Origin: an uncultured Collinsella sp.
GTDB lineage: Bacteria; Actinomycetota; Coriobacteriia; Coriobacteriales; Coriobacteriaceae
Assembly: GCA_938036665.1 (NCBI GenBank)
Contig: CALHWR010000011.1
Coordinates: 1 to 12,582, forward strand
Direction: 5' to 3'
Length of the DNA stretch: 12,582 nt
Program-made: the position numbers and the translations under genes
The notes under the pieces: generated by a model
Told to the model about the DNA's origin: nothing
What the model saw: the letters and a program-made list of their open reading frames with translations, nothing else
Databases searched by the model: none
Shown: positions 6,827 to 12,582 of the stretch, piece after piece
Position numbering within the stretch: position 1 is the first letter of the stretch
Layout of the letters: the number at the start of each line of letters is the position of its first letter

Positions 6827-6986
6827 TAAGATTCCTTTCGTTGCTGACGCGACTGCTCAAAGCCAAACTTATCAAATTAAAGATGGGATTCATGAAGTCG
6901 GCGATCAGCCCGTCACCCTCTACCGCGGCACTCTCCCAGAATGCCGCGTCTATAATTTCCTGTAGGTCATCGTGGCTCTCGTTCAC
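6826..6986 (-). pseudogene. Small gene with strong ribosome site, apparently frameshifted
   Basis: A GTG at 6986 has an excellent GGAGG ribosome site 9 nt upstream and opens an acidic, helical protein (NESHDDLQEIIDAAFWESA). Read straight through, the frame continues to 6693, running 134 nt into the membrane-protein gene, where it is clearly a shadow (97 residues in all). A different frame in the last 50 nt gives FDKFGFEQSRQQRKES and a TAA that shares its last A with the ATG of the next gene, a typical operon junction. The likely original product is about 50 residues, broken by a small indel near 6875. A real 97-residue product with a long overlap is possible but less likely. Function unknown; a short acidic partner of the membrane protein would fit the position. 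Confidence 0.5.
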
Positions 6987-7053
6987 CTCAATGGTCCTCC
7001 TATCGTCGGCACGTTGGCACCACCAGCGTAGTGGCGGCGGAGAAGTGCAGCGG

Positions 7054-7081
7054 CTATTATCCGGTGACCAGGATTGGTCAA
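7054..7081 (-). promoter_or_regulatory. Putative promoter with embedded operator palindrome
   Basis: On the reverse strand TTGACC (plus-strand 7076-7081) is a near-consensus -35. It is followed after 16 bp by TAATAG (7054-7059), with GATAAT overlapping it. The perfect dyad TGACCA-ATCC-TGGTCA (7065-7080) covers the -35 and half of the spacer. That is where a dimeric repressor would block RNA polymerase. It lies about 70 bp before the small gene at 6986. Confidence 0.4.
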
Positions 7082-7103
7082 AAAAGCTTAACCATCAGTG
7101 GCT

Positions 7104-7129
7104 AAAAATGCTTGACGCTAACAAAGCAA
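7104..7129 (-). terminator. Weak terminator after ATPase gene
   Basis: On the reverse strand a 5-bp stem TGCTT/AAGCA (plus-strand 7125-7129 and 7110-7114) with a 10-nt loop is followed directly by TTTTT (7105-7109). It lies about 65 nt beyond the ATPase stop. The stem is short, so termination may be partial. Confidence 0.3.
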
Positions 7130-7193
7130 TTTTCGTTTACATTAAACAAGCCATTTCAATCATGGAATGGAAGTTGCTTTTAGGCACGCTAAA

Positions 7194-8984
7194 TCACATA
7201 TCGTCATCGTTAACTTTCGTCTGGCTTTGCGATCTTTCATCCAACGCTTCTATCGCTTCTTTGAGGTCTTCTTGAATCCATTTGGACCTCAATCGCCCCA
7301 TTCGTGATTTCGACCCGACTTCGTCTAGCTGGGCTTCAATGCTATTCAGCCATTCAATGGCTTCGTCCAAACTGTTGTTATCAGGGTAATTCTTCATGCT
7401 TGAGTGGAAAAATGAGCGCAGCGATAGCTGAGATTCAGCATCTCCTTCATAGATAGATTTGACAATGCACTCAACAGACAAACCTAACATCTTTCTTGGG
7501 GATTGGGATTTTATGACATCTTCAAGAAGCGCGGAAAGCGATATCCCTGTATTCTGGTCAATTTTAGAAAGCTCGAACCTGATGGAATTTAAATCCTGCT
7601 TTCTTTCGTTGTGTTCAATGCTTGTTGCTAGAACCTCAATTATCTGACCAACTTCCTTGTCGTAAAAGCCATTGAACATTGGTATTTCTTCTCTCAGTAA
7701 TTTTGCGCTGCATTGAGGGTCACGGCTGGCAGCTCGTTTTAGAGAGTCAATAAGTTTTTCGAGATTAGTCTCACCCCAGAACTCCAGATTTTTTAGTGCA
7801 ACTGAAATGCTGACAATCTCAGGAAACCATCTATGCGAATACTGTCCATCAGACAATAGGGCTTCAAGCCGGTTCGCAAACGATTCAACTTGATTGTCTT
7901 CCATTGAACGCAGGGTATGCCATTGGTCAATGAGGCCTTGAGCCTCAATGTCTGCTGCAGAATCAGGGTTTTTAATTAGAACAAACTCTCTAAAGGAGTC
8001 CTCAACGAGTTTGGGACATACATTTCCCCCTTCTGTTAAGGGGGCTAGAGCCTTAGATATAAGTGAGTAGTATTCGTATTCCAGAACCTTAGAGTCATCA
8101 ATCATATTCACGGCCATATTCGAGGTTTTAGGCTTCTTGGTATTTTTACCTGCTGATGCCAAGACTGCATAACCGATAAATGAAGAGAGCGCCCGAGCCC
8201 TTCCAACAAAGTCTATTGTCTTATCAACAAGAATTGGTGTTCCTAAAACACAATTAATTACGGGAATCGATCTCGCTATGGCCCTCACATTGATGGTGGA
8301 CGCTTTAATTCCATCGAGAATCGCTTTCTCAACGTTAAAGTCAATATGTTCGGGTAGCTGCATCTTGGGCTCAATCGCGACTTTATATAGTTCCTGAAAA
8401 TCTGGCTCAAATGCAATTTGTCCCATAACCGCTTTTTCGATAGAACTGTCTTCCTCGAACGACAATGGCTTATTTCTGACGAGCATCACATGCCAGCCAT
8501 AGTTTTCGACCATATTGTTGACGAACCCAAGAAAAGTCTGGTCATCTTGGGCAAAGTTGCTACGCTCGCAATCATCAAAAATCACGAGAACTTTCTTCAT
8601 GTCAATTAAAGTCAATAGCAGATCGGGTTTAATTGACATTTGAATTCCAAGCTTAGCAAGCTTTTTACTAACTATCGAGTTTCCAGCCGCAAGTACACTC
8701 TTCTTGAGGACATTTAAAGCGGCATCGAGGCGATCAGTAGAGTTTTCGCAAAAATGAAATACTGAGGCCATAACTCTACTGAAAACTTCCTCATAATCGG
8801 AAACGCCGAATAATGAAACGCGGCATATCTTAATTCCAATTTCATCAAGTGCGGCTTTAAGATCGTGCTCACAATAATATGTTTTACCTGTACCCCATTC
8901 GCCATACAGGACTAACGCTTGAAGAGTATTGGTATCGCATTCCATGAAGCATTTAACTTTCTCAGTTACTTCTTTTGCTTGCAT
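7194..8984 (-). CDS. KAP/STAND-like P-loop ATPase, candidate defence protein
   Basis: This 596-residue protein has an N-terminal P-loop NTPase domain. Walker A is LYGEWGTGKT (K34, T35). Walker B is KVLVIFDDCER (residues 131-141, D137 and D138). The 'GEWGTGKT ... FDDxER' combination is characteristic of the KAP and related STAND ATPases, which occur as sensors or motors in several phage-defence systems. Residues from about 250 to 590 are mostly helical, with no recognisable nuclease, TIR, protease or deaminase motif. Any effector is therefore either new or encoded next door. The ATG at 8984 has GGAG 9 nt upstream, and a good promoter lies just before it. Downstream, after 207 nt, come the small gene and the membrane protein on the same strand. 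The ATPase call is firm; the specific system is not known to me. Confidence 0.8.
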   Translation of the reverse strand: MQAKEVTEKVKCFMECDTNTLQALVLYGEWGTGKTYYCEHDLKAALDEIGIKICRVSLFGVSDYEEVFSRVMASVFHFCENSTDRLDAALNVLKKSVLAAGNSIVSKKLAKLGIQMSIKPDLLLTLIDMKKVLVIFDDCERSNFAQDDQTFLGFVNNMVENYGWHVMLVRNKPLSFEEDSSIEKAVMGQIAFEPDFQELYKVAIEPKMQLPEHIDFNVEKAILDGIKASTINVRAIARSIPVINCVLGTPILVDKTIDFVGRARALSSFIGYAVLASAGKNTKKPKTSNMAVNMIDDSKVLEYEYYSLISKALAPLTEGGNVCPKLVEDSFREFVLIKNPDSAADIEAQGLIDQWHTLRSMEDNQVESFANRLEALLSDGQYSHRWFPEIVSISVALKNLEFWGETNLEKLIDSLKRAASRDPQCSAKLLREEIPMFNGFYDKEVGQIIEVLATSIEHNERKQDLNSIRFELSKIDQNTGISLSALLEDVIKSQSPRKMLGLSVECIVKSIYEGDAESQLSLRSFFHSSMKNYPDNNSLDEAIEWLNSIEAQLDEVGSKSRMGRLRSKWIQEDLKEAIEALDERSQSQTKVNDDDM

Positions 8985-9003
8985 TGCCGTGAACTCCAGT
9001 CGA

Positions 9004-9033
9004 TTAATATCTCACCTTGCAACACTTAGTCAA
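9004..9033 (-). promoter_or_regulatory. Promoter of the ATPase gene
   Basis: On the reverse strand TTGACT (plus-strand 9028-9033) and TATTAA (9004-9009) are separated by 18 bp. Each differs from the sigma-70-type consensus by one or two bases. The -10 lies about 20 bp before the ATG at 8984, so the leader is very short but still includes the GGAG ribosome site. Confidence 0.55.
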
Positions 9034-9125
9034 ATGATTGTTAACCAGTTGATTGCCCATATCTTATGATGGATAGTATTAAACGTGCGTTCGTAATTGT
9101 TGTGATTGTATTTTTCGAGACTAAT

Positions 9126-9169
9126 AGAGGGCGGGGTGCATCGGTTGTAGCCGATACACCCCGCCCTCT
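9126..9169 (-). terminator. Strong GC-rich hairpin after herA
   Basis: AGAGGGCGGGGTG (9126-9138) pairs with CACCCCGCCCTCT (9157-9169). After one C-A mismatch, ATCGG pairs with CCGAT around a 6-nt loop. This 18-bp structure lies 55 nt past the HerA stop and separates that operon from the ATPase promoter. A long U tract is missing on both strands, so it may also act as an mRNA 3'-end stabiliser. Confidence 0.65.
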
Positions 9170-9223
9170 GCTCTCATTCACCAATAGCTCTAGAGAGCTC
9201 ATTATTGCCACGCCGCCCCCTCT

Positions 9224-11074
9224 TTATCCACTGATTCCCCAGGCCTTTGCAAGGTCTCTATCGTAGCTCAGCGGCTGTTTTTCAAGGTCAAGAGGGTCAA
9301 CCTGGATGCGCATCGGATACGCCGCCGCCGTCCCGCTCACTATGCACGATCCCTGCGGTAATACCGGAATCATACTCAAGCTTGCCTTGTCTATGAAAGA
9401 CACGGCTTTCGACACAGCCCTCAGATCCTCGTCATTAACAAGTCGATGGATGAAGTAGTTGTGCATCTGGGAAAGAATCGTGGGCGAGATGTCGGCCGGC
9501 CTTTGACTACAAACCGTCAAATACATGCCGAATTTTCTACCCTCTTTGACTATTTCCTCGAATGTCTCCAGTCGATAATCGCGCCAGCTCTCGCTTTCGC
9601 GCTGGGATGAATAAGAAAGAATGTTGTGTGCCTCATCCACGACGAGGTGGGCGCTGCTCTTCATATCGGACTGCCCGCGAGTTTTCTGCATCCGATACAG
9701 AGTCTTGGCGATAACAAGCGGCACGACTTTCTTCTGTTCAAGGTTCACGTCGCGAAGCGAAACCACCATAACGCTTTTACCGCCTCGCCAGATACAGCTA
9801 TCCTGCGGTTCGTAGAGTTTCGAAGCCTCCGCAAGCTCCGAGGCGTAACGCTGGATCATTGGCGCTATGTGCTCTCGAACGGCAACGCCAGAGCGGGTGA
9901 GTTCGATAAGACGATATCTGACAATGAACTCAAGCAGCAATGGCGTATCCTCGGCCAATGCATCGCAGGGCAACTCCTCGATCCTCAACGAGGCAAAAAC
10001 GCGCTCCGTATCCTCTGGAGAATTGAGATAAGCTGACGAGTTGCGCAACCGAAGTAGCGGCGGATCGTTACGCCTAAACACTTCTATCGAATCCAGCGCA
10101 TCTTCGACATCGTTTCTATTGATGCCGGGCACAAGCGAGAAGAGTTTTGCGAGGTCATCGCGCTGCTCATCGAATACCGGAGCCGATCCACAGTATCCGC
10201 CAAGAAGATTCTTTATCATTCCTCGCAGATACTGTCCGGAGTTATTAGCGTCCTTGACCTTTTGGGCCTTATTTATACAACGTCTCAAAAAAGGCCGCTG
10301 GGTCTTCTCAGTTGCTCTAGAGAGCATTGCCCACATGTCAACATCAAAATAGAAATCTGAAGATACGGGAATTCGGTCGCCACCATTCCTCGTATCGAGC
10401 CTGTATACGGCTTTGTCGCGAGACAGCACCGAATCTGATGTATATTCGTTATTAAAATCAATAAATAAGAATATGCTAGCTTCTTGGCAAGTGCGCTGGC
10501 AAAGGCAATCCGTAAAGATCCGGCAAAGTGTATTCGATTTGCCGGAACCGGTATTGCCGAAGATGCCGATATGGCTCGCGAATAAAGCGTTGAACGGCAG
10601 CGTTACGTCGATCCCATCATGCCCAGCCAGGCTTCCCACTCGGAACCCAGAGCCGGAGATAGACGAGGTCGAATTAACAATCTCAAGCTTCTTTGGGGGA
10701 AGAAGGTACGTCTTCGACCTGACCAGGGGAAGAACTTCCACGCCGCGCTTGAATTTACCCGCAGCGAAGCTGCCGAATATCGAAACGTCCACGTAGCGAT
10801 CTAGATACGACCCCGGAGACTCACGTTTATTGGAATCAGCAGATGACGAAGCCCTGCGTTCCTGCTGATAATCCCCTTCTACGATACCTATCACATCGTC
10901 GTAGCCACAGGGAATTCGCACATATCCCCCAACTGACACCCCACGGACAAGCGAGCCGTGGAAGAACGTGCTCGCCTCGTTGGCTTCGCTGTATACCCTC
11001 ACCTTAACCACGGTGCCTCGGACCTCGGCAACCTCTCCTACAAGAAGGAAATCTTGGTCTAGCTCGTCGCGCAT
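9224..11074 (-). CDS. herA: HerA-like hexameric ATPase/translocase of SIR2-HerA defence
   Basis: This 616-residue protein is of the HerA/DUF87 type, a hexameric FtsK-like DNA translocase. The N-terminal 70 residues form a beta-rich HAS-barrel-like domain (GEVAEVRGTVVKVRVYSEA). The core has Walker A GNTGSGKS (173-180, K179), the strand FLFIDFNNEY (202-211), Walker B LVVDEAHN (477-484), a sensor segment VCSQRPADISPTILSQ (521-536) and an arginine-finger region FIHRLVNDED. The region 250-400 is a helical insertion. The start ATG at 11074 lies 16 nt inside the upstream SIR2 gene, with GAGGTG 6 nt before it, so the pair is coupled. In known SIR2-HerA systems HerA assembles with SIR2 into one large complex and is needed for phage defence. 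No NurA nuclease is present, which separates it from the DNA-repair HerA-NurA pair. Confidence 0.9.
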   Translation of the reverse strand: MRDELDQDFLLVGEVAEVRGTVVKVRVYSEANEASTFFHGSLVRGVSVGGYVRIPCGYDDVIGIVEGDYQQERRASSSADSNKRESPGSYLDRYVDVSIFGSFAAGKFKRGVEVLPLVRSKTYLLPPKKLEIVNSTSSISGSGFRVGSLAGHDGIDVTLPFNALFASHIGIFGNTGSGKSNTLCRIFTDCLCQRTCQEASIFLFIDFNNEYTSDSVLSRDKAVYRLDTRNGGDRIPVSSDFYFDVDMWAMLSRATEKTQRPFLRRCINKAQKVKDANNSGQYLRGMIKNLLGGYCGSAPVFDEQRDDLAKLFSLVPGINRNDVEDALDSIEVFRRNDPPLLRLRNSSAYLNSPEDTERVFASLRIEELPCDALAEDTPLLLEFIVRYRLIELTRSGVAVREHIAPMIQRYASELAEASKLYEPQDSCIWRGGKSVMVVSLRDVNLEQKKVVPLVIAKTLYRMQKTRGQSDMKSSAHLVVDEAHNILSYSSQRESESWRDYRLETFEEIVKEGRKFGMYLTVCSQRPADISPTILSQMHNYFIHRLVNDEDLRAVSKAVSFIDKASLSMIPVLPQGSCIVSGTAAAYPMRIQVDPLDLEKQPLSYDRDLAKAWGISG

Positions 11075-12213
11075 CTTATCACCTCTGTAAGCTCATTGAG
11101 GCCAATAACCCCATTTTCTTTCGGTACGAGATAAAAGACGTTGTCCATGTCGGGGAAAAAGGCACGATAGCTCTCAGCGGCTTCCCGATGATAGCAGGAG
11201 ATAATGATTAGTAATTTCGGATTGGAGCGTGCGGCTCTTTTCGTGAGTTCACGAATATGCTCATCGGCGAATGAAAACCCAAACACCAGGAGCAAAGCAT
11301 TGTTCCTGTCAAGCTCGTTCGCGAAAATGCGAAGCAAGTCATAGTAGCTTTGCTCGAGAACAGTTTCCTCGAATTTCTTCTTCGCGGGATTGACGACGCA
11401 CATCGTTGAATCGTAATTGCGCCCGAATGCACGAATCGGCTCCTTTTCACCTTCGGGCAGACTCGACGCCATTTTTTCCAACGTCGATATCCCATCCTCG
11501 TCGCAAGGCTTGACAATCAGTTCGTTCACGTTGCCAGCAACCGGCAGCTCGAGAGCCCCATCGCAGCCATCGAGGCATGAGGCGAGAAGATCCTTAAAAG
11601 CCGAATAGGTAATGGCCCCATCATCATTGCGCCTCCACGTTAGGGACCCGTGGAGCTTAAGCACGTTAGCTGTCGTCACCTGAGACGTGTATTCCATGAA
11701 TAGCGATTGTTCACACATGAGTCGGCTAAAAGATGAGGAGTCGAACCTCGGAGACATCCGCCCCGCAAACCCATCATTAAAAGGAATCCCCAGCTCCTCG
11801 AGTGCTACCTCGATCAGCGGATCATAATTGGTGGTAAAAACATTCAGGCGCTTCGGGAGAAGAGTTGTTCCCCTATCGGAAATCAATCGACGAGCTGCCG
11901 AAAGAAAATTTTTTTGCTCCGGCGTTGGCGACGCATCATAAAGGGGCCACATTACAGAACGGAAGTACTCAAGGCGTAAAAGGCTTCGAACAACATTCCA
12001 ATTGGAACTCGACCGATCGCGCAGACGCTCATCAACTTCCTGAAACCACGACTCCCTGTGACCGAGTGTCGGAACGACTTCCAATGAGAATGCCGACCCG
12101 ATTAATATATTGACATGTGCATTGGCAAAGACTTTGCGGAGAAATGCTAGCTGTTCATTCCGAATGCCGCCTTTAACGTCCACTTCAATTATGTCAGTCG
12201 ATTTAGAAGCCAA
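11059..12213 (-). CDS. sir2: SIR2-family NAD hydrolase of SIR2-HerA defence
   Basis: This 384-residue protein has a SIR2-like Rossmann domain, as in phage-defence NADases. Motifs in order are the nucleotide-binding turn ILIGSAFSLEVVP (36-48), FTTNYDPLIE (126-135, with the conserved Asn129), the catalytic KLHGSL (186-191, His188) and the late strand VFGFSFADEHI (310-320). In the family Asn and His are required for NAD+ cleavage. The glycine-rich turn is unusual: most members have G-A-G-x-S, and here it is G-S-A-F-S. The start is TTG at 12213 with GGAG 5 nt upstream. The gene overlaps herA by 16 nt and is the first of the operon. Expected role: NAD+ depletion after infection, controlled within the HerA complex. 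The system name follows from the gene pair and motifs. Confidence 0.88.
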   Translation of the reverse strand: MASKSTDIIEVDVKGGIRNEQLAFLRKVFANAHVNILIGSAFSLEVVPTLGHRESWFQEVDERLRDRSSSNWNVVRSLLRLEYFRSVMWPLYDASPTPEQKNFLSAARRLISDRGTTLLPKRLNVFTTNYDPLIEVALEELGIPFNDGFAGRMSPRFDSSSFSRLMCEQSLFMEYTSQVTTANVLKLHGSLTWRRNDDGAITYSAFKDLLASCLDGCDGALELPVAGNVNELIVKPCDEDGISTLEKMASSLPEGEKEPIRAFGRNYDSTMCVVNPAKKKFEETVLEQSYYDLLRIFANELDRNNALLLVFGFSFADEHIRELTKRAARSNPKLLIIISCYHREAAESYRAFFPDMDNVFYLVPKENGVIGLNELTEVIRCATS

Positions 12214-12274
12214 GGCAACTCCTTAGTCAAAACATCCACAAGATCCCGCCGACACCGAATGCTATTCCTTAAGA

Positions 12275-12349
12275 ACCGATCGGTGCTATTAAGCTATTAA
12301 TCGATATAGTATCGGATGATTATTAGCGAATGCATTGCCATCTTAACAA
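12275..12349 (-). promoter_or_regulatory. Repeat-rich upstream region of the SIR2-HerA operon
   Basis: The leader of sir2 contains a perfect palindrome ACCGATCGGT (12275-12284). Next to it is a perfect tandem repeat of GCTATTAA (12285-12300), then the inverted repeat CGATA-TAG-TATCG (12302-12314). Further upstream, on the reverse strand, TTGTTA (12344-12349) and TAATAA (12320-12325) lie 18 bp apart and could be a weak promoter. The cluster looks like an operator region, but no regulator gene is adjacent. Confidence 0.35.
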
Positions 12350-12367
12350 TCTTAGTCATCGGTGTTT

Positions 12368-12582
12368 CTATCTGAATGCCGCCATAGCTTTATTGGATAT
12401 ACGCCCATTAAGAAAATCATCAGGCGAAATCCCCAGAACGGACTTAAGGCTAGAGCCGTGGGGCATCCCTGTGGTCACTTTTTAGGATATGCAAAAAAAC
12501 GCTGTAGGCGGAAGCGATCCCGTCCAGAAGCGTCTCCTCGCGCCGGCGCAGCTCTTTTTGCTGAAGTTCCGCCAGAGCGGCG
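12368..12582 (-). pseudogene. Broken 3' end of a gene at the right border
   Basis: From the window edge, one reverse frame encodes a charged coiled-coil-like helix (ELQQKELRRREETLLDG) followed by IASAYSVFLHIL, and stops at TAG 12450-12452. The first part is GC-rich and reads like the linker helix in front of a sensory domain of a signalling protein, but this is only an impression. A second frame, offset by one at the AAAAA run near 12480, begins at GTG 12478 and runs to TAG 12368-12370, with the coding-like LKSVLGISPDDFLNGRISNK. Loss of one A would join the two. Either the gene is frameshifted, or a host gene was cut here and fused to foreign sequence. Confidence 0.4.

Noticed and set aside
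9066..9266. Plus-strand 66-codon ORF with a hydrophobic start
   Set aside because: It runs through the strong hairpin at 9126-9169 and into the herA 3' end, and has no ribosome site.
9621..10804. Several plus-strand ORFs of 60-136 codons inside herA
   Set aside because: All are antisense shadows of the herA reading frame, whose motifs are complete.
409..12457. GCTAGAGCC direct repeat at both island edges (409-417 and 12449-12457) as attachment or target-site duplication
   Set aside because: Only 9 bp, and a third copy lies inside the ATPase gene near 8044. Chance matches of this length are expected in 12 kb.
1..12582. CRISPR array, tRNA, rRNA or intact insertion sequence
   Set aside because: No regularly spaced repeats, no cloverleaf pattern and no transposase or recombinase catalytic motifs were found by reading both strands.

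Overview
The window reads as a compact anti-phage defence island set into a higher-GC chromosome. The two ends (about 1-400 and 12480-12582) are visibly GC-rich. Much of the interior, especially 1600-4050 and 6190-9060, is AT-rich and made of gene cassettes in different orientations with gene fragments between them. The GC-rich flanks, frequent GTG/TTG starts, a secreted repeat-type surface protein and GC-rich hairpin terminators would suit a gut Actinomycetota of the Coriobacteriia/Eggerthellaceae type. This is an inference from style only; no 16S rRNA or other taxonomic marker is present.

Layout. 1-392 (-): start of a secreted surface protein that runs out of the window. 609-1263 (-): a MntA/HepT toxin-antitoxin pair with textbook GSX10DXD and RX4HXY motifs. 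1264-1602: a degraded coding fragment. 1603-3597 (-): a 664-residue protein of no family I recognise, ending in a HEPN-like helical region with an RX4H motif, preceded by a possible 48-residue ORF. 3763-4056: coding-like fragments only. 4057-5980 (+): an AbiG abortive-infection operon. Its second gene is split into two overlapping frames at a seven-A slippery run; the pieces add up to the length of a normal AbiGii. 6049-6082: hairpin terminator between converging operons. 6194-6986 (-): a small, apparently frameshifted gene coupled to a membrane-anchored protein. 7194-8984 (-): a 596-residue KAP/STAND-like P-loop ATPase with its own promoter. 9126-9169: strong hairpin. 9224-12213 (-): SIR2 and HerA, a known two-gene defence pair. 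12368-12582 (-): the broken 3' end of another gene at the right border.

How the parts fit. At least three recognisable systems (MntA-HepT, AbiG, SIR2-HerA) sit side by side, so the three unrecognised genes (the HEPN protein, the ATPase and the membrane protein) are defence candidates by association. The best candidates for something undescribed are the 664-residue HEPN protein and the ATPase / small protein / membrane protein cassette. The most interesting mechanistic feature is the possible -1 frameshift joining the two halves of AbiGii. No tRNA, rRNA, CRISPR array, intact transposase or intact integrase is visible.
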